NCBI RefSeq assembly: GCF_000210075.1
Contig: NC_021017.1
Span: 113,403-147,298 of the forward strand
DNA: 33,896 nt
Direction of reading: 5' to 3'
Source of the DNA: Bacteroides xylanisolvens XB1A
GTDB lineage: Bacteria; Bacteroidota; Bacteroidia; Bacteroidales; Bacteroidaceae
Made by a program: the position numbers and the translations under genes. How positions within the stretch are numbered: the first letter of the stretch is position 1; each line of letters opens with the position of its first letter. Shown in pieces: positions 15,942 through 24,599 of this stretch. Below the pieces are notes generated by a model. The model saw only the letters and a program-made list of their open reading frames with translations. It made no database searches and was not told the DNA's origin.

Positions 15942-17825
15942 ATGGAACAATTGAAACATGAATGTGGCGTTGCCATGATACGCTTGCTTAAACCGTTGGA
16001 GTATTACGAGAAAAAGTACGGAACATGGATGTACGGTCTTAATAAGCTCTACCTGTTGATGGAGAAACAACATAACCGTGGACAGGAAGGTGCGGGACTG
16101 GCATGTGTGAAACTGGAAGCAAATCCGGGTGAAGAATATATGTTTCGTGAACGTGCTTTAGGCTCCGGAGCTATTACGGAGATTTTTGAAAATGTTCAAA
16201 ACAATTTTAAGGAGCTCACTCCCGAACAGTTGCATGATGCTGCGTATGCCAAACGAGTCCTGCCTTTTGCCGGGGAAGTATATATGGGGCATCTTCGTTA
16301 TTCCACTACGGGAAAATCCGGAATCTCATACGTGCATCCATTTTTAAGAAGAAATAACTGGCGTGCCAAGAATCTCGCTCTTTGCGGAAACTTCAATATG
16401 ACGAATGTGGACGAAATATTTGCCCGTATCACTGCCATTGGTCAGCATCCGCGTAAATATGCCGATACATATATCATGTTGGAACAGGTGGGACACCGTC
16501 TTGACCGTGAAGTGGAGCGTGTATTCAATCTTGCCGAAGCCGAAGGGCTTACGGGCATGGGCATCACGCATTATATAGAAGAACATATTGATTTGGCAAA
16601 CGTACTGCGTACTTCCAGTCGCGAATGGGATGGGGGGTATGTTATTTGCGGATTGACCGGAAGCGGTGAATCTTTCGCTATCCGTGACCCTTGGGGCATC
16701 CGGCCTGCATTTTGGTATCAGGATGACGAGATAGCTGTTCTTGCTTCCGAACGTCCGGTTATCCAGACAGCTTTGAATGTTCCGTTTGAGGAAATCAAGG
16801 AACTGCAACCGGGGCAGGCATTGCTGATTAGCAAAGAGGGAAAGATACGTACTTCGCAAATCAATAAGCCGCGCGAAAATCAGGCTTGTTCCTTCGAACG
16901 TATCTATTTCTCCCGTGGCAGTGACGTCGATATTTATAAAGAAAGGAAACGGCTGGGCGAAAAGTTGGTTCCGAAAATACTGAAAGCTATCAATAATGAT
17001 ATCGATCATACGGTCTTCTCTTTTATTCCAAACACTGCGGAGGTTGCTTTCTACGGAATGTTGCAGGGACTGGATGATTACTTGAATGAGGAGAAAGTGC
17101 AGCAGATCGCTGCATTGGGGCATAACCCGAATATGGAGGAGTTGGAAGTTATTCTTTCCCGTCGTATTCGTAGCGAAAAGGTGGCAATCAAGGATATTAA
17201 GCTCCGTACGTTCATCGCCGAAGGAAACAGTCGTAATGATTTGGCTGCCCATGTGTATGATATTACATACGGAAGTCTTGTACCCGGTGTTGATAATCTG
17301 GTGATTATCGATGACAGCATTGTGCGTGGCACTACGCTGAAACAAAGTATTATCGGTATTCTCGACCGTCTCGGTCCGAAGAAGATTGTCATCGTATCTT
17401 CTTCTCCGCAGGTGCGTTATCCTGACTATTACGGTATTGATATGGCAAAGATGAGCGAGTTTATCGCCTTCAGGGCTGCTGTAGAACTTTTAAAGGAACG
17501 GGATATGAAAGATGTGATTGCAGCCGCCTACCGTAAATCGAAAGAGCAGGTAGGACTGCCGAAAGAGCAGATGGTAAACTATGTGAAAGATATTTATGCT
17601 CCGTTCACTGATGAGGAAATCTCTGCCAAAATGGTGGAACTGCTGACACCCAAGGGAACCAAGGCGAAAGTGGAAATCGTCTATCAACCGTTGGAGGGAT
17701 TGCACGAGGCTTGTCCGCATCATAAAGGCGACTGGTATTTTAGCGGTAACTACCCTACACCGGGTGGTGTGAAAATGGTGAACCGGGCGTTCATCGACTA
17801 TATAGAACAAATGTATCAATTCTAA
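15942..17825 (+). CDS. PurF-like amidophosphoribosyltransferase paralogue (long form)
   Basis: PurF transfers ammonia from glutamine to PRPP to make phosphoribosylamine. This protein has the fusion: a short propeptide (MEQLKHE) before Cys8 (ECGVAM), NRGQEGAG, GHLRYSTTG (Arg119), and a C-terminal PRPP-binding loop VIIDDSIVRGTT at 454-465. At 627 residues it is over 100 longer than E. coli PurF (about 505). Several PurF motifs differ. Where PurF has HNGNLTN with the oxyanion Gly, this has CGNFNMTN (Asn150, Phe151). The region before the PRPP loop keeps RTFI but not the basic run after it. The extra length lies in insertions and a C-terminal tail (about 565-627). It sits between glmS and carA and is probably co-transcribed with them. 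Function as the housekeeping PurF is not assured; a second, shorter purF elsewhere is likely. Confidence 0.85.
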   Translation: MEQLKHECGVAMIRLLKPLEYYEKKYGTWMYGLNKLYLLMEKQHNRGQEGAGLACVKLEANPGEEYMFRERALGSGAITEIFENVQNNFKELTPEQLHDAAYAKRVLPFAGEVYMGHLRYSTTGKSGISYVHPFLRRNNWRAKNLALCGNFNMTNVDEIFARITAIGQHPRKYADTYIMLEQVGHRLDREVERVFNLAEAEGLTGMGITHYIEEHIDLANVLRTSSREWDGGYVICGLTGSGESFAIRDPWGIRPAFWYQDDEIAVLASERPVIQTALNVPFEEIKELQPGQALLISKEGKIRTSQINKPRENQACSFERIYFSRGSDVDIYKERKRLGEKLVPKILKAINNDIDHTVFSFIPNTAEVAFYGMLQGLDDYLNEEKVQQIAALGHNPNMEELEVILSRRIRSEKVAIKDIKLRTFIAEGNSRNDLAAHVYDITYGSLVPGVDNLVIIDDSIVRGTTLKQSIIGILDRLGPKKIVIVSSSPQVRYPDYYGIDMAKMSEFIAFRAAVELLKERDMKDVIAAAYRKSKEQVGLPKEQMVNYVKDIYAPFTDEEISAKMVELLTPKGTKAKVEIVYQPLEGLHEACPHHKGDWYFSGNYPTPGGVKMVNRAFIDYIEQMYQF

Positions 17826-17852
17826 CAACCATACAACGATTCAATAATAAGA

Positions 17853-18986
17853 ATGAGAAATGTGACATTAATCCTTGACGACGGGAGCCGGTTTTCCGGT
17901 AAGTCGTTTGGCTACGAGAAGCCGGTGGCGGGCGAAGTAGTGTTTAATACTGCCATGACCGGATATCCGGAGAGCCTCACTGACCCTTCATACGCCGGAC
18001 AGTTGATGACGCTTACCTATCCTTTGGTAGGTAACTACGGTGTTCCTCCTTTTACTATCGAGCCGAATGGACTTGCCACTTTCATGGAAAGTGAAAAGAT
18101 CCACGCGGAAGCGATTATCGTAAGTGACTATTCTTATGAATACAGCCACTGGAACGCTGTGGAAAGTCTTGGTGACTGGCTGAAACGGGAAAAAGTTCCT
18201 GGTATCACGGGCATTGATACACGCGAGCTGACTAAAGTGCTTCGTGAACATGGAGTAATGATGGGGAAAATAGTATTTGAAAATGAAGAATTAAGAATGA
18301 AGAATGAAGAATTTCCGTCTTATAGCGATATAAACTATGTAGACCAGGTTTCCTGTAAAGAAATTATTCATTATTTCCCTAGTGGAACAAGCAGCCACAG
18401 CGCAGCTAATTCTTCATTCTTCATTCCTCATTCTTCATTAAAAAAAGTTGTCCTGGTAGATTGCGGTGTGAAGACTAATATCATTCGTTGCCTGCTGAAA
18501 CGTAATGTTGAGGTGATTCGTGTACCTTGGGATTATGATTATAACGGATTCGAATTTGACGGACTGTTTATTTCTAACGGACCGGGGGATCCGGATACCT
18601 GTGATGCTGCGGTGCAGAATATCCGCAAGGCAATGTCAAACGAGAAACTACCTATTTTCGGAATCTGCATGGGTAATCAACTGCTTTCGAAAGCGGGAGG
18701 AGCCAAGATTTATAAATTGAAATACGGTCACCGTAGCCACAACCAACCGGTGCGTATGGTAGGCACTGAACGTTGCTTCATCACCTCGCAAAATCACGGT
18801 TATGCCGTAGACAATAATACGTTGAGTGCAGATTGGGAACCGTTATTTATTAATATGAATGATGGCTCTAACGAAGGAATCAAGCATAAAAGAAACCCTT
18901 GGTTTTCTGCACAATTCCATCCGGAAGCAGCGAGTGGACCTACGGATACGGAATTCCTGTTCGACGAATTTGTAAAACTATTATAA
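17853..18986 (+). CDS. carA: Carbamoyl-phosphate synthase, small (glutaminase) subunit
   Basis: CarA hydrolyses glutamine and channels ammonia to CarB for carbamoyl phosphate, used in pyrimidine and arginine synthesis. The N-terminal domain starts LILDDGSRFSGKSFG, with FNTAMTGYPE and GITGIDTRELT typical of CarA. The class I glutaminase domain has the nucleophile Cys272 in GICMGNQLL (most relatives have GHQ) and the QFHPEA histidine/glutamate pair near the C-terminus. The 377-residue length is within range. Two stretches, about residues 143-154 (ENEELRMKNEEF) and 178-196, are low-complexity and encoded by the arms of an inverted repeat, in the linker between the two domains. The gene follows the PurF paralogue by 27 bp and precedes carB by 73 bp. 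Confidence 0.97.
   Translation: MRNVTLILDDGSRFSGKSFGYEKPVAGEVVFNTAMTGYPESLTDPSYAGQLMTLTYPLVGNYGVPPFTIEPNGLATFMESEKIHAEAIIVSDYSYEYSHWNAVESLGDWLKREKVPGITGIDTRELTKVLREHGVMMGKIVFENEELRMKNEEFPSYSDINYVDQVSCKEIIHYFPSGTSSHSAANSSFFIPHSSLKKVVLVDCGVKTNIIRCLLKRNVEVIRVPWDYDYNGFEFDGLFISNGPGDPDTCDAAVQNIRKAMSNEKLPIFGICMGNQLLSKAGGAKIYKLKYGHRSHNQPVRMVGTERCFITSQNHGYAVDNNTLSADWEPLFINMNDGSNEGIKHKRNPWFSAQFHPEAASGPTDTEFLFDEFVKLL
18279..18440. repeat. In-frame heptamer inverted repeat inside carA
   Basis: The left arm at about 18282-18311 (GAAGAAT/GAATGAA units) is complementary to the right arm at about 18405-18440 (ATTCTTC/CATTCTT units). They enclose about 95 bp that encodes the normal-looking CarA linker INYVDQVSCKEII. 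In frame the arms give EELRMKNEEF and NSSFFIPHSSL. Neither introduces a stop. Confidence 0.7.
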
Positions 18987-18993
18987 CCCATAT

Positions 18994-19042
18994 TCATCAC
19001 GGATTATAAAAAATCTGTGTTTATCTGTGTAATCTGTGGTGA
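18994..19042. repeat. Hairpin with 10-bp tandem units in the carA-carB spacer
   Basis: ATCTGTG recurs three times at 10-bp spacing (19011-19040). The last copy, AATCTGTGGTGA at 19031-19042, pairs with TCATCACGGATT at 18994-19005 across 12 positions, including G-U pairs. The hairpin lies between carA and the carB ATG and covers the alternative upstream GTG starts. Confidence 0.5.
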
Positions 19043-19059
19043 ACCAGAAAGTAGAATCA

Positions 19060-22000
19060 ATGAAAGAAAATATAAAGAAAGTATTGCTGTTGGGTTCCGG
19101 TGCCCTGAAGATCGGTGAGGCCGGTGAGTTTGACTATTCCGGTTCGCAGGCACTCAAAGCTTTGAAAGAAGAAGGCATTGAAACGATTCTTATCAATCCT
19201 AATATTGCTACGGTACAGACGTCCGAAGGAGTGGCGGATCAAATCTACTTCCTCCCGGTGACTCCGTATTTCGTAGAGAAAGTGATTCAGAAAGAAAAAC
19301 CGGAAGGCATTATGCTGGCGTTCGGTGGTCAGACAGCCTTGAACTGTGGAGTGGCATTGTACAAAGAAGGTATTCTTGAAAAATATAATGTGAAAGTACT
19401 TGGTACCCCGGTACAAGCCATTATGGATACCGAGGATCGTGAACTTTTCGTTCAGAAATTGAATGAAATCAATGTAAAGACCATTAAGAGTGAAGCCGTA
19501 GAAAATGCGGAAGCTGCGCGTCGCGCAGCAAAAGAACTGGGGTATCCCGTAATTGTTCGTGCTGCGTATGCATTGGGTGGCTTGGGCTCCGGTTTCTGTG
19601 ATAACGAAGAGCAACTGGATATTCTTGTAGAAAAAGCGTTCTCTTTCTCTCCGCAGGTATTGGTGGAAAAATCTCTTCGTGGTTGGAAAGAAGTGGAATA
19701 TGAAGTGGTGCGCGACCGTTTCGACAACTGTATCACAGTTTGTAATATGGAAAACTTCGACCCGCTGGGTATTCATACCGGTGAATCTATCGTTATTGCT
19801 CCGTCACAAACGCTTACGAACAAAGAATATCATAAACTTCGGGAACTGGCAATACGTATCATCCGCCACATCGGTATTGTGGGCGAATGTAATGTACAAT
19901 ATGCCTTCGACCCCGAATCCGAAGATTATCGGGTGATTGAAGTAAATGCCCGTCTTTCCCGTTCATCGGCTTTGGCATCTAAGGCAACGGGTTATCCGCT
20001 GGCTTTCGTTGCGGCCAAATTGGGACTGGGTTACGGACTCTTCGACCTGAAGAACTCTGTAACAAAGACTACTTCTGCTTTTTTCGAACCGGCACTGGAC
20101 TATGTTGTATGTAAGATTCCACGTTGGGATTTGGGTAAGTTCCACGGTGTAGATAAAGAATTGGGATCTTCTATGAAATCTGTCGGTGAGGTGATGGCTA
20201 TCGGTCGTACTTTTGAAGAAGCTATCCAGAAAGGGCTCCGCATGATCGGACAGGGAATGCACGGATTTGTAGAAAATAAGGAGCTAGTTATTTCCGACAT
20301 CGACAAGGCTTTGCGCGAACCGACTGATAAACGTATTTTTGTTATCTCGAAGGCTTTTCGTGCCGGCTACACCATCGATCAGGTACACGAACTGACTAAG
20401 ATTGATAAATGGTTCCTTCAGAAATTGATGAATATCATGCAGACTTCCGAAGAACTGCATAGCTGGGGAAATAATCACAAACAAATAGCCGATCTGCCAA
20501 ACGAACTGCTTCGTAAAGCCAAGGTTCAAGGTTTCTCTGATTTCCAGGTTGCCCGTGCCATCGGCTACGAAGGTGATATGGAGGATGGTATTCTTTATGT
20601 CCGCAAACATCGTAAAGGGGCGGGTATTCTTCCGGTAGTGAAGCAGATTGATACTTTGGCAGCCGAATATCCGGCACAAACCAATTATCTGTATCTTACT
20701 TATAGCGGCGTGGCAAATGATGTTCATTACTTGGGCGACCATAAATCCATTGTCGTATTGGGGTCCGGTGCTTATCGTATCGGTTCTTCCGTAGAATTTG
20801 ACTGGTGCGGTGTGCAGGCTTTGAATACTATTCGTAAAGAAGGATGGCGCAGCGTGATGATTAATTATAATCCTGAAACTGTATCTACGGACTACGATAT
20901 GTGCGATCGCTTGTACTTTGACGAATTGACTTTTGAACGTGTGATGGATATTCTGGAACTGGAGAATCCGCATGGGGTAATTGTATCTACCGGTGGTCAG
21001 ATTCCGAATAACTTGGCTTTGCGTTTGGATGCACAGCATATCAATATCCTTGGCACAAGTGCCAAGAGCATTGACAACGCTGAAGACCGTGAGAAATTCT
21101 CTGCTATGCTCGACCGTATCGGTGTGGATCAGCCCCGTTGGCGTGAATTAACATCTATGGATGACATTCAGGAGTTTGTTGAAGAAGTGGGTTTTCCTGT
21201 ACTTGTCCGTCCGTCATACGTGCTTTCGGGAGCTGCAATGAATGTTTGTTCCAATCAGGAAGAACTGGAGCGTTTCCTGAAACTGGCAGCCAATGTCTCG
21301 AAAAAACATCCGGTAGTAGTAAGTCAGTTTATTGAACATGCCAAGGAAGTAGAAATGGATGCCGTGGCGCAGAATGGAGAAATTGTGGCATACGCTATTA
21401 GTGAGCATATCGAATTTGCAGGAGTACACTCCGGTGACGCGACTATTCAGTTCCCGCCACAGAAGCTATATGTAGAAACTGTTCGTCGTATTAAGCGTAT
21501 CAGCCGTGAGATTGCCAAGGCTTTGAACATTTCCGGTCCGTTTAATATTCAGTATCTGGCAAAAGACAACGATATTAAGGTGATCGAATGTAACTTGCGT
21601 GCCAGTCGTTCTTTCCCATTTGTCAGCAAGGTACTGAAGATCAACTTTATTGAATTGGCCACTAAGGTTATGCTCGGCCTGCCTGTCGAAAAACCGGAAA
21701 AGAATCTTTTCGAACTGGACTATGTTGGAATCAAGGCTTCACAGTTCTCTTTCAACCGTTTGCAGAAAGCCGACCCGGTGTTGGGGGTAGATATGGCTTC
21801 CACAGGTGAAGTAGGTTGTATTGGTATGGATACTTCTTGTGCCGTATTGAAAGCAATGCTTTCTGTAGGTTATCGTATTCCGAAGAAGAATATCTTGCTT
21901 TCCACGGGTACCATGAAACAGAAAGCCGATATGATGGATGCAGCCCGTATGTTGGTGAATAAGGGATATAAACTCTTTGCGACGGGCGGTACACATAAAG

Positions 22001-22287
22001 CGCTTGCCGAGAGCGGTATTGAGAGTACTCATGTTTATTGGCCGAGTGAAGAGGGACATCCGCAGGCGTTGGAGATGCTTCATAGTAAGGAAATAGATAT
22101 GGTAGTCAATATACCGAAGAACTTGACTGCCGGAGAATTAAGTAATGGGTATAAAATCCGTCGTGCCGCCATCGATTTAAATATTCCGTTGATTACGAAC
22201 GCTCGTTTGGCTAGTGCATTTATCAATGCTTTCTGTACAATGAGTGTGGATGATATAGCTATCAAGAGCTGGGCAGAATATAAATAA
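19060..22287 (+). CDS. carB: Carbamoyl-phosphate synthase, large subunit
   Basis: CarB makes carbamoyl phosphate from bicarbonate, two ATP and CarA-derived ammonia. Two homologous halves each hold an ATP-grasp domain: the first begins VLLLGSGALKIGEAGEFDYS, the second VVLGSGAYRIGSSVEFDWCG. GGQTALNCG and GGQIPNNLA mark equivalent positions in each half. The C-terminal MGS-like allosteric domain (from about LLSTGTMKQKADM, with LFATGGTHKAL) is complete. I chose ATG 19060, giving MKENIKKVLLLGSG and 1075 residues (E. coli CarB has 1073). An extension to a GTG at 19036 adds eight residues encoded by the repeat-derived hairpin and is unlikely. A terminator follows, so this ends the glmS-purF-carA-carB unit. 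Confidence 0.98.
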   Translation: MKENIKKVLLLGSGALKIGEAGEFDYSGSQALKALKEEGIETILINPNIATVQTSEGVADQIYFLPVTPYFVEKVIQKEKPEGIMLAFGGQTALNCGVALYKEGILEKYNVKVLGTPVQAIMDTEDRELFVQKLNEINVKTIKSEAVENAEAARRAAKELGYPVIVRAAYALGGLGSGFCDNEEQLDILVEKAFSFSPQVLVEKSLRGWKEVEYEVVRDRFDNCITVCNMENFDPLGIHTGESIVIAPSQTLTNKEYHKLRELAIRIIRHIGIVGECNVQYAFDPESEDYRVIEVNARLSRSSALASKATGYPLAFVAAKLGLGYGLFDLKNSVTKTTSAFFEPALDYVVCKIPRWDLGKFHGVDKELGSSMKSVGEVMAIGRTFEEAIQKGLRMIGQGMHGFVENKELVISDIDKALREPTDKRIFVISKAFRAGYTIDQVHELTKIDKWFLQKLMNIMQTSEELHSWGNNHKQIADLPNELLRKAKVQGFSDFQVARAIGYEGDMEDGILYVRKHRKGAGILPVVKQIDTLAAEYPAQTNYLYLTYSGVANDVHYLGDHKSIVVLGSGAYRIGSSVEFDWCGVQALNTIRKEGWRSVMINYNPETVSTDYDMCDRLYFDELTFERVMDILELENPHGVIVSTGGQIPNNLALRLDAQHINILGTSAKSIDNAEDREKFSAMLDRIGVDQPRWRELTSMDDIQEFVEEVGFPVLVRPSYVLSGAAMNVCSNQEELERFLKLAANVSKKHPVVVSQFIEHAKEVEMDAVAQNGEIVAYAISEHIEFAGVHSGDATIQFPPQKLYVETVRRIKRISREIAKALNISGPFNIQYLAKDNDIKVIECNLRASRSFPFVSKVLKINFIELATKVMLGLPVEKPEKNLFELDYVGIKASQFSFNRLQKADPVLGVDMASTGEVGCIGMDTSCAVLKAMLSVGYRIPKKNILLSTGTMKQKADMMDAARMLVNKGYKLFATGGTHKALAESGIESTHVYWPSEEGHPQALEMLHSKEIDMVVNIPKNLTAGELSNGYKIRRAAIDLNIPLITNARLASAFINAFCTMSVDDIAIKSWAEYK

Positions 22288-22314
22288 GATGATTATATTC
22301 TATTGAAATGAAAA

Positions 22315-22353
22315 GACAAAGGTCGTTCTTATTATTCGAGAGCGGCCTTTGTC
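22315..22353 (+). terminator. Terminator after carB
   Basis: GACAAAGGTCGTTCT pairs with AGAGCGGCCTTTGTC (13 Watson-Crick and two G-U pairs) around a short loop and is followed by TATTATT. It begins 28 bp after the carB stop. Confidence 0.8.
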
Positions 22354-22416
22354 TATTATTGTAGAAATACAATTATTCGATTATTCAGTTGGAAAATTAA
22401 ATACTCTTGGTCTTTA

Positions 22417-22448
22417 TTTGCTGTTTTGGACATTTTAATGTAACTTGC
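22417..22448 (+). promoter_or_regulatory. Weak promoter match for the mannose-1-phosphate guanylyltransferase gene
   Basis: TTTG at 22417-22420 is followed after 20 bp by TAACTTGC, which departs from TAnnTTTG at its last two positions. Spacing is ideal but the -7 word is imperfect. Confidence 0.35.
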
Positions 22449-22491
22449 GCGCTTATTTAAATAATATTTTTTTTACAGGAGGATGATAGGT

Positions 22492-23538
22492 ATGGATAAT
22501 CATGTTGTAATAATGGCTGGTGGCATAGGGAGCCGTTTCTGGCCGATGAGCACTCCGGAATGTCCTAAACAATTTATTGATGTAATGGGATGTGGCCGGT
22601 CACTGATTCAATTGACGGCAGACCGTTTTGATGGTGTTTGCCCCAGGGAAAATATGTGGGTGGTAACTTCTGAAAAATACATTGATATTGTTCGGGAGCA
22701 GTTGCCGGAAATTCCGGAAAGTAATATTTTAGCGGAACCCTGTGCACGAAATACTGCGCCTTGTATCGCGTTTGCTTGCTGGAAAATCAAAAAGAAGCAT
22801 CCCCGTGCTAACATTGTAGTAACTCCTTCGGATGCATTAGTCATCAATACGGGCGAGTTCCGTAGAGTGATGGAGAAAGCACTTCGTTTTACGGATGATA
22901 GCAGTGCTATTGTCACAATAGGTATTCGACCGACTCGTCCGGAGACAGGCTACGGATATATTGCTGCTGCCAACCAGCTTCAAACAGATAAAGAAATTTA
23001 TACAGTAGACGCATTCAAGGAAAAACCCGATAAAGAGACAGCTGAAAAGTATTTGGCGGAAGGTAATTTCTTCTGGAATGCGGGAATCTTTGTGTGGAAC
23101 GTGCGTACTATCACTTCCGTGATGCGTGTATATGCTCCGGGTATCGCACAGATTTTTGACCGTATTTTCCCGGATTTCTATACGGAAAAAGAAAATGAAA
23201 CAATCAAAAAGTTGTTCCCGACTTGCGAAAGTATTTCTATCGACTATGCGGTGATGGAAAAAGCGGAGGCAATTTACGTGTTACCGGCTTCTTTCGGCTG
23301 GTCGGACTTAGGTACATGGGGAGCACTTCGCGGTCTTTTACCACAGGATAAATCGGGAAATGCTACGGTAGGAACCGATATACGTTTGTATGACAGTAAG
23401 AACTGTATTGTGCATGCCAGCGAAGAAAAACGAGTTGTTGTTCAAGGACTGGATGGATATATCATCGCAGAGAAAGATAATACATTACTGATTTGTAAAC
23501 TGGAAGAGGAACAACGGATTAAAGAGTTCTCGAAATAA
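22492..23538 (+). CDS. Mannose-1-phosphate guanylyltransferase
   Basis: The enzyme makes GDP-mannose from mannose-1-phosphate and GTP, feeding GDP-fucose, mannosylated glycans and capsule. The nucleotidyltransferase signature VIMAGGIGSRFWPMS and the PKQF motif are at the N-terminus. Further motifs are FKEKPD, FFWNAGIFVW and SFGWSDLGTWGAL, typical of the ManC/GMP group. At 348 residues it has only the pyrophosphorylase part and not the C-terminal isomerase domain of bifunctional ManC. I placed the start at ATG 22492 because an AGGAGG Shine-Dalgarno, rare in Bacteroides, lies 9 bp upstream; an ATG at 22483 directly abuts that site. The stop lies 3 bp from the end of the convergent AraC gene. 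Confidence 0.93.
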   Translation: MDNHVVIMAGGIGSRFWPMSTPECPKQFIDVMGCGRSLIQLTADRFDGVCPRENMWVVTSEKYIDIVREQLPEIPESNILAEPCARNTAPCIAFACWKIKKKHPRANIVVTPSDALVINTGEFRRVMEKALRFTDDSSAIVTIGIRPTRPETGYGYIAAANQLQTDKEIYTVDAFKEKPDKETAEKYLAEGNFFWNAGIFVWNVRTITSVMRVYAPGIAQIFDRIFPDFYTEKENETIKKLFPTCESISIDYAVMEKAEAIYVLPASFGWSDLGTWGALRGLLPQDKSGNATVGTDIRLYDSKNCIVHASEEKRVVVQGLDGYIIAEKDNTLLICKLEEEQRIKEFSK

Positions 23539-23541
23539 AGA

Positions 23542-24438
23542 TTATTTCGTTTGTTGATATTCGTGTGGTGTCATTCCTGTCATTCGTTTAAAGAACTTCG
23601 AGAAAAAAGAAGGATTAGGGAAATTTAATTCATCAGAAACTTGATAAACGAGCAGATTGCTATGTTTTAGCAATACTTTTGCTTCTAGTATAATGGACTG
23701 GTTTATCCAGTCCATTACTGTTTGTTGACTGGCCTGCCGGATAACTGTATTCAGATAACGCGGAGTGAGACATAGCTTATCCGCATAGAAGTTCACGTTA
23801 CGCTCTTTCTTGCTGTGTGTGTTGACAAGAGAGATGAAGCGTTGGAAAATCTCTTCCTGTCTTGTCAACTGTGCAGGATTCTGCTCAATGCTGTTTTGAG
23901 CGATATATTCTAAATAATAGAGGAGGCTGGCCAAAAGATGTTGTATAGCTTCTTTGCGGAATGGCGGTTCCTGCAATACTCCCCATGTCAAGGTGAAATA
24001 ATGTTCCACTTGTTGCTGTTCTTGTGGAGATAGTAACAATATGATGTTTTTCTGATGATGGAGAAGGTAAGAGAAAAAATCGTCTTTTTCGGATATAGGA
24101 AGGAAATTGTGGTCGGCTGCTATCATTTGCATATCAAAATCAGGAGACACTTCTGTGATTTGAATAATGGAGTTAGGAGCGATCACTGCGATGTATCCCG
24201 GTTGGATGGTATATTCGATCAGATTAATGAGAATTCGGGCAGAGCCTTGCTTGACGAATGCGATACGTCCTTCTTTAATACGATACGGTTGACCGAGTGA
24301 GAAAAGAGTCGTTTCCATCTTTACAAAGCTATTGACGAATCCGAAATCAGAAGATATATAACGATGCTCGTTATGCCGGACAATTTTAAGATTGTCTAAT
24401 AATTTAAGTGCTAACTCTATCGGTTCTTTTTGTCCCAT
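23542..24438 (-). CDS. AraC-family transcriptional regulator
   Basis: The 298-residue protein has an N-terminal sensor part with a cupin-like stretch (RIKEGRIAFVKQGSARI, IQPGYIAVIAPNSI). The C-terminal AraC double helix-turn-helix includes LCLTPRYLNTVIRQASQQ and VSDELNFPNPSFFSKFFKRMTG ending TPHEYQQ. The longer reading frame begins at 24522, but the -7 promoter word lies at 24458-24465, downstream of that start, so MGQKEPIEL (ATG at 24438) is the likely start. It is divergent from the tolC gene of the exporter operon, with about 160 bp between them. That layout suggests it controls the exporter, and perhaps itself, in response to an exported compound. The inducer is unknown. Confidence 0.93.
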   Translation of the reverse strand: MGQKEPIELALKLLDNLKIVRHNEHRYISSDFGFVNSFVKMETTLFSLGQPYRIKEGRIAFVKQGSARILINLIEYTIQPGYIAVIAPNSIIQITEVSPDFDMQMIAADHNFLPISEKDDFFSYLLHHQKNIILLLSPQEQQQVEHYFTLTWGVLQEPPFRKEAIQHLLASLLYYLEYIAQNSIEQNPAQLTRQEEIFQRFISLVNTHSKKERNVNFYADKLCLTPRYLNTVIRQASQQTVMDWINQSIILEAKVLLKHSNLLVYQVSDELNFPNPSFFSKFFKRMTGMTPHEYQQTK

Positions 24439-24457
24439 TTTCTTTTCTCTTTTCCGG

Positions 24458-24465
24458 CAAAGGTA
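24458..24465 (-). promoter_or_regulatory. Predicted -7 element of the AraC-family gene
   Basis: The minus strand reads TACCTTTG, an exact match to TAnnTTTG, 19 bp before the chosen ATG at 24438. It decides against the longer start at 24522. No clear -33 TTTG was seen. Confidence 0.55.
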
Positions 24466-24546
24466 ATAAAATGCGGCATACTTATTTGCTTTTTTCTGTT
24501 TTATCGAACTAATGGAACACATTTACCAACTCTTGGAAATGACCAG

Positions 24547-24569
24547 TATCTTTGAAATCCTTATCTTTG
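24547..24569 (+). promoter_or_regulatory. Two overlapping -7 elements for the exporter operon
   Basis: TATCTTTG occurs twice, at 24547-24554 and 24562-24569, both exact matches to TAnnTTTG. The second predicts a start near 24576, about 20 bp before the ATG pair at 24594/24600, which supports those starts over one at 24552. -33 matches are weak, as expected for an activator-dependent promoter. Confidence 0.55.
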
Positions 24570-24599
24570 TCTTTCGAAGAAACCAAAGAAATAATGGAT

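Noticed and set aside
16344..17345. Minus-strand open frame of 333 codons
   Set aside because: It lies wholly antisense to the PurF paralogue, has no recognisable motif, and mirrors its codon structure.
19036..19059. Upstream GTG start for carB
   Set aside because: The eight added residues are encoded by a repeat-derived hairpin, and ATG 19060 gives the canonical CarB N-terminus and length.
19057..19776. Minus-strand open frame of 239 codons, and others at 20284-21039 and 21739-22083
   Set aside because: All are antisense to carB, which has full-length motif support; their sequences are Phe/His/Ile-rich shadow translations.
22483..22491. Upstream ATG for the mannose-1-phosphate guanylyltransferase
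   Set aside because: It directly abuts the AGGAGG site; ATG 22492 has proper spacing.
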